Below, piece after piece: positions 33,112 to 44,703 of a stretch of DNA of 64,000 bases (positions within the stretch are counted from its first letter, which is position 1; each line of letters begins with the position of its first letter). Source of the DNA: Sparassis latifolia. Lineage: Eukaryota; Basidiomycota; Agaricomycetes; Polyporales; Sparassidaceae. The position numbers and the translations under genes are program-made. The notes under the pieces were generated by a model. The model was not told the DNA's origin. It was given only the letters and a program-made list of their open reading frames with translations, and did no database searches. The stretch is taken from assembly GCA_018466975.1 (NCBI GenBank), contig CM031555.1:3309048-3373047 (forward strand). The letters run 5' to 3'.

Positions 33112-35819
33112 ATGGACCAAATCCTTGCAGCGCTTCATGACCTCGCAGATTCTCCACCAGACTATTCGAACGTCCAAACCACTCTCAGCGAGCTCTGGAA
33201 TGGAACAGCAAGTGATCGGACTTTTGAGTTCAGTCAGATTCCCGCTACAGACTACTTCGAGGAGCTTCTGAGATCGTTGGAGCGAGGCGACGACTTATTC
33301 TGCACTTCCCTTCCATCCACGGGTGAAGAACTGGGTGTTGAGGTTGATGACAGCCTTTGTGACAGGGATGGGCTCAAAGGGCACGAGGACTTCAGTATAG
33401 AGATGCCTGGTAAGTGTGCTCAGTCACAGTATCCATGCGGTTTGACCAACATTACTCCAATAGACTGTGACTTAGAATCAAATGCCCGGTACTCAAAGAA
33501 CGATCAAGTTTCACCTGAAACCCCATCATACCCATGGCCCTCCATGGCGGTAAGTCATCTGTTATTCTATGTGCATACCGCGCCAACCGAACGTCCACAC
33601 AGATGTTCCTTACAGACTTACTCTTCAGTTTGCCAAGGCTTCGATTCTCAGAACAACAGAAGGCCGCCGTTCTCAGCTGGGGAAAGGAACTTGGTGCTCG
33701 CGACGTTCCTTCTGTTGGCGCTGTGAAGAAGTGTCAGGAACGAATCAAGAACCTTGTAGGGAACCCGACCGAGAAGGTCGAATCAAGTTCTGGGACCGTT
33801 TTCTATATAAATGATGTTGGAAAGGCGATTGCAAAGGTATGCCTGATCTCATATCTGTTCACTTGGCCAGCTTGACACCTGACTCTCCTTGGCAGGACTA
33901 TGCAAATCCCCTTACCAGAAGCTCAATGGAAGACTATCCCATTGATGGTGAAGGCGGCATGTCACAGGTCTTTCACGCTGAGAAGATGCTGCTCGGGATG
34001 CCTGCCGAGCTTGTAGCACCTACAGTTTGTGTAGGCGGTGAGATATACTTCGTTAATGAACTTACTCAGCTATCTTCGGACGACTATTTCATTCCAGAGC
34101 GATTTTTTGCTGCACGTCCTTCTGAATCCTCACCGGATGCTTCTGACCCATCATGCACCAGCCGGGAGTTGTGCGCGTTGGGTCATATGGTTGCAAGATC
34201 AGATGTAAGACCTTGCCTACTATAATAATCTCTCTTACCATTTGATTTCAGGTGGGCTTTATCGTGGCAACAGAAGAGCACGTGATCGTGCCAGTTTCAA
34301 CTTTTTGTAGGACCTTTGAGGAAATTCGCACCAATGCCGATGAATTCAGTTGCGGGTTCTCGCCTTGTTCAGAGCTGTTTGGAAAACAGATGCCCCATCC
34401 CTTCCATGCGAAAGCCAGCGGGCGCATGGTATATTCGGTCCCCCTGATCATCTTCATGGACGACGTCTCTGGCAACATCTCGAAACAGTGGAACAAGCAT
34501 CATGTTATCTACATGTCGAATGCCAACATGCCCCGGGAGATGATAGAGAAGGAATTTTGCATGCAGTTTGTCAGCTTGTCGCCTCATGCCACTTCTATGG
34601 AGCTGATGAAGGCCATGAAAACTTCTGTGATGTTTGTTCTTCTCATTCCTTGCGTGACGCTACGCCATGCTAACTTGTCCACAGGAAGGCTGCCGATGCA
34701 GGAATTGTCGCATGGGACTGTCGAAACAATGAAGAAGTTGTCTTGTGCCCATATGGGCTCTTCTGGGCAGGGATAACCCTATGCAAGCTGAGGAATGCAG
34801 CCAAGCGGGCCTTGCCTGCAACTATTTCTGCCCGAGCGTGCAAGGTTGGCAGTACGAAACAGCACAAGGCCTCAGACGAAGGCTTTCAGAATATCTTCGA
34901 AGTACGTTCCCCTTACTCTCACTTGCACACATTGACCATCAGACTGATGTGTATTCTTATAGGCTGGTGAACCTCACACACCCACCGAAATGGCAGAGCA
35001 AATTTGCGAGCAGATCCAACAATCCCTTCTTTTGGGTGGAACTGAGAAAGTAAAGAATGCTACTGTGTCAACCGCATACGGGATTCAACTACTAATTCGA
35101 TCGTGGACTGCATGCTGGCACTGGGGAAAAAATTGCGAAAGCGCGACCCTGAAGAGCCTGTCTTGTCCGAGGAAGCGATCCGTGCTCAACTTGAGAAGGA
35201 GTTTGAAGACTTGCTCTTAGGTGAGAAATTGGAGGACAGTATAAATCCGTTGTTGGGAATGCCGGGTGAGTGAATCGATACCATACATATGGCTTACTCA
35301 CAATATTTTCGTTAGGTGTGGACATTCACCAAGACACTCCAACGGAAATTTTGCATACGCTGTTACTAGGTGTCGTGAAATACTTCTGGGGGCAAACAGT
35401 TTGGCTTCTTGCCAAGTCAAAACTGATAGATCTATTTCAAACACGGCTCGACTCTGTCAGCACCGCGGGTTTGAATGACCCGACACTCGGTGCAGAGTAC
35501 ATCTGCAGGTACAAAGGCGGCCTCATTGAAAAACACTTCAAGAGCTTAGCTCAGGTAATGCCTTACCTGATCTATGATCTTGTTCCCCAAACTGTCCTCG
35601 ATGGATGGACCACCATCGGCGCCTTGGTCGTTCTTCTATGGCATACGGAGATTAAGGATACTGAAGTGTATTTGGTATGTTCTCGCCTGCATATGTTGAA
35701 CATCGACAATTTCTGATCGCGGCTTCAGGCTGAGCTATCAAGGTTGATTGAAGACTTCCTCAACATTACCGCAATATGTGCTCCTAGTATCCTAATCAGC
35801 AAACCAAAGTTCCACTTTC
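33112..35819 (+). pseudogene. Plavaka-like transposase, 5' part
   Basis: Exons read from MDQILAALHDLADSPP onward. After a GTAAGT intron near 33550 comes MFLTDLLFSLPRLRFSEQQK; then DYANPLTRSSMEDYP, VGFIVATEEHVIVPV and the DDVSGN..SKQWNKH block, and finally HTLLLGVVKYFWGQTVWLLA. A one-base deletion before NPMQAEECSQ (about 34777) and a one-base gain about 60 bp later shift the frame and back. Upstream of 33112 the same frame has a TAA near 33008. The frame runs to ISKPKFHFL, where the copia element begins at 35820. Confidence 0.7.
35815..35819. repeat. Left TSD of the copia element (CTTTC)
   Basis: CTTTC immediately precedes the 5' LTR and is repeated at 41308-41312 immediately after the 3' LTR, a 5-bp target-site duplication as expected for copia integrases. 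Confidence 0.9.
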
Positions 35820-36052
35820 TGTTGGAGGCTTCGGGATGACCTTATTAGGCAATCCGGAGCATCCAGGTAGTCGGGCGATATTCCCCGATATCTTATTCAG
35901 CATCGAAGGATACAGTAGCTACGAGAACTATGTGGCATGTTCTGGACTAGTCTACTGGTGTAGTATATAAGGAGGGACCTCTTGCAGGTCCCAGTAATTA
36001 TATCTCTTCCCCAATCACTCACTCGGAAGAATTCATATCAGCTGCGCTAATA
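35820..36052 (+). repeat. 5' LTR of the copia element
   Basis: 233 bp, beginning TGTTGGAGG and ending GCTAATA. It contains TATATAAG at 35964-35971, the likely promoter TATA box. It differs from the 3' LTR only at 35904 (C here, T at 41159), inside a CpG. Confidence 0.93.
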
Positions 36053-36064
36053 GGTTATGAGCCC
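36053..36064 (+). promoter_or_regulatory. Primer-binding site (initiator-tRNA half)
   Basis: GGTTATGAGCCC directly abuts the 5' LTR and is the reverse complement of GGGCTCATAACC, the anticodon stem-loop of initiator tRNA-Met. That matches the known Drosophila copia mode, in which a 5' half of initiator tRNA-Met primes reverse transcription. Confidence 0.65.
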
Positions 36065-36149
36065 CGATAGCTTATAGCTTATAGCTTATTCTATTCACAC
36101 CTACTAACCTCTACTTACTCATTACACACTCTGACTATCAGTAGTTACA

Positions 36150-36962
36150 ATGTCTGGTACTACTGAATCTCGTGACAGCCTGTCGTCCTTGTTCCGAATC
36201 GAACAACTTCGTGATGACAACTGGCTTCCGTGGAAGCGCCGTACAATGGCGATCTTAAGGGAGCGCGGTGTCCTGAAGTATGTTGATGGGACCTCGGAGA
36301 AGCCAAAGCCGGTAGACGCAGTGACACCAACACCGGAAGAGATGGCAGCAACCAAGAAATGGATCGAGGGCGATCAGAAAGCCCAGACCGTTATCGAGCT
36401 GCTGTTGAGTGACTCGCAGATGATACACATCACGGATGCTACAATGGCTGCGGAGATGTGGAACCAATTGAAGTTAGTAAAGGAGGCGAGTGGACAACTG
36501 GGGATAATGGCATACCGAAGGAAATTCTACCACACAGTTGCCACAGAAGGCAGCGATATTGCGGCGCATATCACGGAGCTCCGCCGGACACAGGAGCAGC
36601 TACACACAATGGGTAGCAAGGTGTCGGATGATGAATTTCGAATGATCCTGATCACATCGTTACCAGAGTCTTGGGACCAGTTCACATCTGCATACCTAGC
36701 TGCAACTAGTCAGAAGGACACGCTGCCGACATCATATGAATTAATAGCCATCTTGCTCGAAGAATACCGGCACCGGTGAGAGAAAGGCGATGCCGATGAG
36801 TCTGCGCTGGCAGCGCGCGGGCGGTGGACCCAGCCGAAGAATACCACACAGGGCGGAACGGACAGGAAGTCCGACGCGGAGTGCTGGAATTGCCACAAGC
36901 GTGGACACACTCAACATGAGTGTTGGTTGAAAGGTGGCGGCAAGGCGGGTCAGGGACCGTGA
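36150..36962 (+). pseudogene. copia gag with two in-frame TGA stops
   Basis: The frame opens MSGTTESRDSLSSLFRIEQL and carries the copia capsid pattern DDNWLPWKRRTMAILRERG, MWNQLKLVKEASGQLG and SLPESWDQFTSAYL. A TGA at 36777-36779 and another at 36960-36962 interrupt it. Between them lies the zinc knuckle CWNCHKRGHTQHEC (CX2CX4HX4C), so the reading frame clearly continued originally. CGA (Arg) fits both stop positions. Confidence 0.85.
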
Positions 36963-36977
36963 AGTAAAAAGGAGGCC

Positions 36978-39900
36978 GTGCGCAGGCGCACGAACCAGGC
37001 ACAGTCAACAAATGGCGTGCTGCGAGATGTTGCATTCCGCACAGACGAGGCAATCGGTATTGGGCAGCAATTTAGTAGTCAGTTCTCATATTACGACTGG
37101 CTAGCTGACTCGGGAACGATGTCGCATGTTACGAACCTTCATGATGCAATAACGGACTTCATGCCGCTTGAAGCCTCATCGATCACCGGCATTGGTGACC
37201 AGAGCATATGTGCACTTGGGCGCGGCACTGTGGAAGTCAATAGCAGGATAGGCGGCAAGACTTTTACCTTCTGTCTGAAGGATGTGTTATACGCACCAAA
37301 AGCAACGAATAACTTGGTGTCGCTCACCCGTCTGGACGAGGCGGGCGGACACTTTGACGGTGGTGACGGAGGGATAACGCTACGGGAGAGTGGCGGCCAC
37401 ACCATCGCTGAAGGCCGGAAAATCGGCCGTTTGTACTTGCTCGATATGCGGGCCAAGATCGCGATGCCAATGAACGAACGTGTGAATGTTGCACACGAAG
37501 ATAATGACTCGTGGGAGTCGTGGCACCGAAGATACGGACATCTGGGTATCACTGGATTAGAACGGCTATACAAGGAGAAGATGGTAGAAGGACTTACCAT
37601 TGACGAAAACTCTATGCCGCTCACGCAGTCTGAAGCCTGCATACAAGCTAAGCAGGCGCATCGTGCATACCGAAGGAGGCGGAGGACCGCTCCCAGATGC
37701 CAGGCGAGTTGACGCATAGTGACGTCTGGGGCCCGCATGTGTAGTATCAATCGCCGGATCGCGTGTTACTACATATCGTTCACGGACGACTGCACGCGGA
37801 GGTGCCAAGTCCTGTTCATGAAACATAAAAGTGAGGCTTTTGAAAAATTGAAAGAATACCTCACCTTTATTGAACGATGCTTCAGGCACCTGCCAAAGAT
37901 CGTGCGTGTTGACAATGGGTCCGAGTACATCAATAAAAACCTGAAAGGGTGGTGCCGTGAGAAAGGAATTGAGCTGCAAACAACAGCGCCGTACTCACCT
38001 TCGCAGAATGGTGTAGCCGAGCGATTTAACCGAACCTTGCTCGAGCTTGCACGCGCGATGTTGATCGCAAAGAATCTTCCAAGCTTCCTCTGGGCGGAAG
38101 CTGTTGCATACGCAGCATACCTGTGAAATCGGCGCCGAGCGAAGGCACTGCATGGGAGAACCCCAGAAGAGGTGTGGACAGGCAATAAACCCAATGTTGC
38201 ACACCTACGAGAATTCGGATCAGATGTCTGGATTCTGACGGAAGGTCAGAACCTCTCAAAACTCGAGCCAAAGTCGAAGAAGCACACCTTTGTGGGTTTT
38301 GCTGATGGCCCGAAGGCCGTGCGCTACTACGATGCGGGTGCACGCTCGATCCGAGTCTCGCGAAATTTTGTGTTTGCAGATGCCCCGAAACCAGCGAGTA
38401 ATGTCCCTGTACACCAGTTGTTACGCGGCAGTGAAACACGAGCGTCAAGTCGAGTCGTCACGAGACAAGGTCTTAGTCTAAGACACAAGTCCGTTTAAGA
38501 GACACTTCTGGCGATGTCTTCGCACTGAAGGTCGATCAGGGTTCGTTCTTATGACTCGCAGTAGCTGTCTGCTACTAACGGTCGATCTCAGTCAAAGGCA
38601 AGTGAAAAGCTGGTTTAATGGTAACCAGGTCGAGATGGGGATCCAGCTCGACAAGGTCGTCTACTTATACAAAAGGTATCCGCAGTACTATGCAGTAATG
38701 CGAGATTGTTCATTGGCTAGATAAGGTGAAACGATATCTGGGCAAGGTAACAGCGAGGAAGTAATATGTATGAGAAAGCTGAGTAAGGTCGTGAGAGATA
38801 ATCAGTACTAATGGGGAATACGAGTCGTGTATCAGAACGAGGTAAAGATGAGGCGTACATGCACGTCTTGCATGTGCGATAAGAAGAAGGTCCGGAGTTG
38901 GATCTGGTGTAACCCTAGACTAGGGGTTCTGGACATCTGGGTAAAGAATCGGAGGTTGCGCTCCGATGAGTCACGTGTTGGATCACGTGGTCTGGTAACG
39001 TAAAGGGAACAAGGAAAAGAAAAAGAAAAGACGCGCCACAAGTGAGGAGCGTTGTAACACCAGTTCAATGATGGGGACAGGCTGCCGCTCGAGGGGGAGT
39101 CAGGGGGAGCTGTCAAGCAGCAGCCTCCCACATCTGCATCACAACCAGCATCAGTACCTGTCAAAGCTGATCAGTCTAACAAGAAACACGATGGAAACCA
39201 CATTACGGAGGAAGACTTACCTCCCGAGATGCAGGAGAGCATGCGAGAGCGACCGACATTCTTGCCTGCACCCCCGAAGATCCCTCTTCATCGCACGACC
39301 AGCGCCATGCAGGATCACGACTATTGAAAGATGGATAACCCCCGTGCGCAGCCCACGAAGTCGCGCGAGCCGCCGGGAGTGCCGAAAGAGAACGCACCGG
39401 GTGAAAGTGCGAAAGTCGCTGTGACACCTGAAGAATTCGAAGAGATTGCACAGGCGCTGTATGCGACAGCGCTGGCATCGGGCGACAGAACGGCGAGTGC
39501 AGGAGATGAACCGCGAAGCCTCGCGGAGGCCCAAGCCTCTCCGGAATGGTCAGAATGGGAAAAGGCTGTAAAAGCGGAATATGATCAGTTGCAGGGCATG
39601 GGGACTTGGAAGCTACAAGACTTACCAAAAGATCGAAATGCTGTGGGCTGCAAGTGGGTCTTCCAGAGGAAAACCAACAAGGAGGGTCAGGTTGTCAAGT
39701 ACAAAGCCAGATTGGTGGCACAGGGGTACTCACAGATCCCAGGGATGGATTTCCTTGAAACCTTTGCCCCTGTAGTTTGTCTTGAGTCCATCAGGGCCAT
39801 CCTAGCATTAGCAGTAGTTAATAACTGGGAAATAGGCCAGATGGATGTCAAGGGAGCTTACCTGAATGGAGACCTCCAGGAGGAGATCTACATGCGACAG

Positions 39901-41067
39901 CCGGAAGGCTTCGATGACGGAAGTGGACGCGTTTGTCGACTCCACAAGACGCTCTACGGACTAAAGCAGTCTGGGTGTGAATGGAACCACAAGCTGCATC
40001 GCGAGCTGACAGAGCTCGGGTACAAGCGGCTGGAGGCGGATCCATGTGTATACCTGCGGGAGCGAAAGGAAGGAGAAGTTCAGATTATCATGGTATGGGT
40101 GGATGACTTACTGTTATTCACCAACTCTCCAAAGCTCACGGAGGAGCTCAAGCATGACCTGCAGGACCTCTTCGAAGTCACAGACCTTGGTGAGCTGCAG
40201 AAAATTGTTGGGATTGAAATTGAGCGAGATAGGGAAGCGGGAACACTTCAAATCTCGCAACAGCACTACATCGAGAGCATTCTCAAGCGATACCAGCTTG
40301 AGAATGCCAACGCTGTAGGGATGCCGCTCGATCCAAATGTGGTGCTCACGGTAGAGGACGAAAGAGGAGGCGGACAACCGCTTGGCGGGAGGTTACACGT
40401 CGATGGTGGGATCGCTGATGTACGCAGCAGTGGGAACAAGGCCAGATATTTCCTACGCTGTACAGACGCTGAGCAAATACACAGCGTGCCCACGACCTGT
40501 CCATTGGACAGCGGCAAAATGCGTTCTACGGTACTCGCAGGAACACGTGACTTGCACATCACGTACACGCGACGCGATTCGGATGCGCCGAACAGAAATA
40601 TAATAGGAGGATATGCGGACGCGGATTATGCATCAGATCATGACCGAAAATCAGTCTCGGGTCATGTCTTTTACTTGGGAGGTGGAGCCGTAGCATGGAG
40701 TTCGAAGAAACAAACAACAACGGCAACATCCTCGACAGAAGCCGAGTATACAGCACTCGTGCATGCGACACGTCAAGCAATATGGCTGTGAAACTTACTG
40801 GCAGAACTCGGGTTTGCACAAGAAGAACCCACAGAAATTTATTGTGATAACCAGGCAGCGATCACAATAGCACGTGACCCGCAGTATCATGCGCGGTCAA
40901 AGCACTTTGACGTGCAGAATCATTTCGTGCGCGAAAAGGTGGAAAATGGTATTATTCAATTGTGCTACTGTCCTACAGATGAGATGGTAGCAGATGTATT
41001 TACTAAGGCCCTACCCAAGCCTAAGCACCAAAAGTTCACATTGGAACTTGGGATGCTTCCGGCTTGA
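36978..41067 (+). pseudogene. copia pol, multiply interrupted
   Basis: In order: protease (WLADSGTMSHVTNL, about 37100), integrase zinc region (WHRRYGHLG), integrase core (YISFTDDCTR, VRVDNGSEYIN, TAPYSPSQNGVAERFNRTLL), reverse transcriptase (WKLQDLPKDRNAVGCKWVFQ, KARLVAQGYSQIPGMDFLET, YGLKQSG, VWVDDLLLF) and RNase H (DADYASDHDRKSVSGHVFYL, STEAEYTALVHA). In-frame TGA codons lie at 38124-38126, 39325-39327 and 40789-40791. One-base slips occur near 37672 and 37735, and a segment at about 40370-40530 is out of frame. The true stop is 41065-41067, overlapping the polypurine tract. A solo LTR splits pol at 38419-39059. Confidence 0.88.
38419..39059. mobile_element. Solo LTR, copy B, inside copia pol
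   Basis: TGTTACGCGG...CGTTGTAACA, 641 bp, flanked by the 5-bp duplication CCAGT (38414-38418 and 39060-39064). It is the same family and orientation as copy A at 23736. Twelve substitutions and one 1-bp indel separate the copies; all substitutions are transitions. It is the innermost of three nested insertions. Confidence 0.9.
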
Positions 41068-41074
41068 GGGGGAG
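41066..41074 (+). promoter_or_regulatory. Polypurine tract
   Basis: GAGGGGGAG immediately precedes the 3' LTR and overlaps the pol stop codon, as expected for plus-strand priming. Confidence 0.8.
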
Positions 41075-41307
41075 TGTTGGAGGCTTCGGGATGACCTTAT
41101 TAGGCAATCCGGAGCATCCAGGTAGTCGGGCGATATTCCCCGATATCTTATTCAGCATTGAAGGATACAGTAGCTACGAGAACTATGTGGCATGTTCTGG
41201 ACTAGTCTACTGGTGTAGTATATAAGGAGGGACCTCTTGCAGGTCCCAGTAATTATATCTCTTCCCCAATCACTCACTCGGAAGAATTCATATCAGCTGC
41301 GCTAATA
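41075..41307 (+). repeat. 3' LTR of the copia element
   Basis: 233 bp, identical to the 5' LTR except for T at 41159. The TSD CTTTC follows at 41308-41312. Confidence 0.93.
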
Positions 41308-41312
41308 CTTTC

Positions 41313-42557
41313 TGGTGCATCTCGGCTTACATACGATGTTTTGGACCGGCCGTGTTGTTCTCGACAGAGCGGTATGAGTCGCTCAATCACGTCTTTCGTC
41401 TGGCATCAATCTACAGTAATCGGCAAGCTCCCAGTCGAGATACGTGCAATGCATTTGCCTCTCAAGATATTATGAAACATTTAGCAACTGGCAGTTTTTG
41501 GTTTGACAACTCGCAGCGTAAATGGGTGCGTGTGGGCCCCCAGGTTATCTCTTACATTTCAACACATCCAGTGCAGGAGTGTCTCCTTGGTCTGAAGACC
41601 GAGAGGCCCAAGGAGCCAGGTATGTAACTCCGTTGATGTTGAAGCATTGTACTGATATCTTTGTGCTTGATCTAGGATGTGCGAAGCTTCCACCATGTGT
41701 GCAAAATGGTAGTGGCAAGGTCGAACTGAATCCATCTGTCCCATGGTCGGAGACAGTGTCATACACCATTCGCAATCACACGTAAGGCCAGCCAATCCAT
41801 GAACAGGGCATCAACGACTCTGCAAGGTATTACAAGGCTAACACTTTCATTGCCTGTCAAGGTGATAAGGTCTGCCTCGACAATTTCGTTCTCTTCACTG
41901 ATAAGGACAACGCCATGGTATGAACATCATAGAATAACATCTCCGTTAACTAAGTTTCTCTTATCAGCCTCTTATTGGCTGAGTGAATGAAATACTCATT
42001 CCAGTGGACTCGGACACTGGATTCAAGGTCGCAGCTCACGTTGCCGTTCAGCAACTTGACTTTCTTCCGTGGCTCCACCCACAGCTTCATGTGCCATGTC
42101 TCAAGTCCGTCAACAAAAAGCTCGTGCTCGCAGTGAAGGTATAGTTAAATCTATACTACATGAATGCTGGGCTGAGTTCTTCTGATAGAATGTCATCTGC
42201 ACGGTCAACGTGCAGCATGACTGTTCGAGTTCTGGTTGTAAAGGTCTTTCTCAAGCACCTATCTGGCAAGAGAATGCAGAGACAAGAAAGACACGAGCTG
42301 TCATACAACATGCAGCGACTCAACACTACGTCCTCAACATGTTCTCTCTGCATAACCACGAACTCATTGCTTCTGCTATCCTCGTTCCTCTCCGGACCAG
42401 GTCGCCAGCTGTTACCAATGTCCAGCAAGTGCACGAGAACGCAGCCAAGCTGATCCGACAGAAAAAAACACAGAAAGCCAAATTGGATGCCATCAATGAC
42501 AATACAGTGCAGCGCAGTATTGAATTCACAATGGGAATATCTGTGGCGACAATGTGA
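41313..42557 (+). pseudogene. Plavaka-like transposase, 3' part
   Basis: Continues the transposase after the copia insertion: IRCFGPAVLFSTERYESLNH, VFRLASIYSNRQAPSRDT, SFWFDNSQRKWVRVGPQVIS. After a GTATGT...CTAG intron near 41625-41677 it reads CAKLPPCVQNGSGKVELNPS; then VAAHVAVQQLDFLPWLHPQL and NVICTVNVQHDC with AATQHYVLNMFSLHNHELIA. Joined across the insertion (one TSD copy removed), the frame slips by one base between HLGLH and IRCFGP. The order of motifs matches related transposases. Confidence 0.65.
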
Positions 42558-42756
42558 AGAATGGTGGCGAGGATGCAATGCAGGAGGACGGAAATACACT
42601 CGAGGACAGTGGCATGGTGGGCGCAGCGCAGAATGGCGGCAACGACACCATACAGGTTGTCGCTGCTGTCAACACGCCCTTGGCCATTCCAATCTTTGAA
42701 CACTCAAAGAAGAAGCCAGTCAAATGAAAAGGTACAAACACAGAAAATGCCTCCAT

Positions 42757-44703
42757 GAAGAGAAGAAAAATGGCCGCAGAAGTTGGCATGTCCATACTGC
42801 AAGAACAGGTTCATTTTTGCCTGCATTTGTATGTGGTTGATTCTCAGATCTATTTCTTGAAATAGGTTGCATCAGGCTCTCGGATTTCTTCAAGTTCACA
42901 TTTGCCTCAGCTCATAATGCTGTTATCCCTTCCGAGTTCCCGGACTGCAACTTCAAGTTCGATGTCAGAATTTCAGATCCTAAACTACCTCCACCCTATT
43001 CCTGGTGGTTCATTAGAGTTTACATTTGACCCTCATATTGCATAGAATATTTATACCACAGCGATAGCCAACAATTTTTATTTTCATAAGGTTCTCGCAG
43101 CGCTGAGGACAACAGCCACCAGCAGACGATCACGTGCAAATGTTGACTTCACGACTGATTGCGTTGTTATTCAAGCGCTCATGCAAGCCAGCGACCATGT
43201 TGTCTGGAATGATCTCAAAGTTCAAGCTTCACAGTGCCACTTGACAGCAACCGCCTGGACAACCTTCTAGCATGCAGATACCATCAGTGTCTGGTCTTTC
43301 AAGAACATCTTCTGGAATTGCTTCTGGTGTCTCAACGCCTCGCAGTCTGTCGCCACCTCCACCCGGAGTCACTTGTCGTGAACGAGAAGATGATGATAGT
43401 AACATTCCAGATACCACTGCTGACATACGTGAACACAAGCGCCTCAAAGCGTATGGTGCTGAATTGTCGCGCAAACAAGGTGACCACGATGACAGTCTCG
43501 ACGACTTTATTGACGTGTGCAGCTTACCTATATCAATTCGTGATCACTGATACTTATTCCATTTCAGCTGAGTCCCACGTATATGCTCATCAATTTAAAA
43601 GCATATCTCATACACCTTGAAATGGAGAAGGTGCATAATAAACTCATTGTATTGCTGAACTCCAAAAGATACCTTGTATTTCTTCGTGATCGCCTTCTCA
43701 CATGCCTCCTCTCTCCAAATCTTACAGCGTATGTGACAGATTTTTCGTCAAATATCATGGTGAGTGATTCTGTGTTCAGCTTGTATTTACATATAACATT
43801 CCTTTCAGGTGTTTATCAAGAAAAATACGGGCATTTTTGGGGTTCCTTCTGTGCTACATCAAGACCACGATCTTTACAAGAAGCTAACGCTGACCATCTC
43901 AGAAGATCTGACTGACTTGTGGGGCTCGATTAAGGCGAAGGTAATCATATCAGCTTATGATCCGTAGTACAGCTGATCATTTTACTTCATAGATCCATGC
44001 TTCAATCCAAAAGCACGAGAATATCGGCACCCTGGCACGAAGATTGGCACCCTCAACTATAGAAGTCTCACTCATGCACTGGGCTCGCATCACATTCCTC
44101 GTAAGCTTGAATACTCACCGCAATGTTTTCTTATTGACTATTATTATATCCAGCATTCGGCGATGATCCAATTTGACAGCATGTCGAAGAAGACTTCTCG
44201 TCTGCGGATGTGGAATTCAATGGCAGGCTTAAGTGAGCAGACACCCACCTCGTCAGTGGTCAGTGCTGACGGCAATGCTGGTGCCGGTCCCACCATCACA
44301 GACCAGTCAGAAAGGCACACAGCGACGGAGAATGAGACTTCGGAAGAGCCCAGCGGTACTGGAACTAAAGCTCTTGAGCCATCTTCTCAGCCCACATCTG
44401 TCAAGGAGCCTCAATATGCTTCTACTGCATTCTGGACTTTCGTCGATGACCTACTCTCGGCCGTTCGCACTGATTGTCGTTCTCGGGCATCAGCCCATGA
44501 GGAACTTGAAGATCATCTTAAAGGGTTAGCATGGATCTGTTCCAAGTCTGTCTGTTCAGAACTAATACAAATCTGTCTAGTTTTTTCACGGAAGCCTTTC
44601 AAAGTGATCTCAAAGAATTCCCCGGCTTGACTGCATCCGAGAAAGGTGAGAAGGTGACAGTGGATTGGCATATCACAATCCGAGACCAACTCATATGGTG
44701 AAT
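42757..44703 (+). CDS. Accessory protein of the Plavaka-like element
   Basis: Putative multi-exon gene downstream of the transposase on the same strand. The clearer exons are 43272 onward (PSVSGLSRTSSGIASGVSTP), then after a GT...CAG intron LSPTYMLINLKAYLIHLEME; VFIKKNTGIFGVPSVLHQDH, DLWGSIKAK, and IHASIQKHENIGTLARRLAP; then MWNSMAGLSEQTPTS, FWTFVDDLLSAVRTDCRSRA, and last FFTEAFQSDLKEFPGLTASE to the stop at 44703. Upstream exons from about 42757 are plausible (MKRRKMAAEVGMSILQEQ). Similar ORFs accompany related fungal elements; its role is unknown. No obvious internal stop, but junctions are tentative. Confidence 0.5.

Larger units (their letters stand above)
35820..41307 (+). mobile_element. 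Ty1/copia LTR retrotransposon, full length but defective
   Basis: 5488 bp with two 233-bp LTRs (35820-36052, 41075-41307; ends TG...TA) that differ at one position, a PBS, gag, pol in copia order (protease, integrase, reverse transcriptase, RNase H), a polypurine tract and the 5-bp TSD CTTTC. It sits inside the Plavaka-like transposase gene. The body has five in-frame TGA codons and several frameshifts, and holds a 641-bp solo LTR of another family. It cannot be autonomous now, although the near-identical LTRs imply a recent insertion. Confidence 0.93.
32890..44703 (+). mobile_element. Plavaka-like DNA transposon, interrupted
   Basis: The coding part contains a large multi-exon transposase with signatures I associate with Agaricomycete Plavaka-type (CACTA superfamily) elements: LIIFMDDVSGNISKQWNKHH, YMSNANMPREMIEKEF, LFWAG...NPMQAEECSQAG, and GVDIHQDTPTEILHTLLLGV. 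A second accessory protein lies downstream. A copia retroelement occupies 35820-41307 and splits the transposase. The real ends are not fixed: no convincing CACTG...CAGTG pair was found, though the element probably extends on both sides, perhaps to about 31.3 and 45.3 kb. Frameshifts and a TAA in the N-terminal part show it is inactive. Confidence 0.72.
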
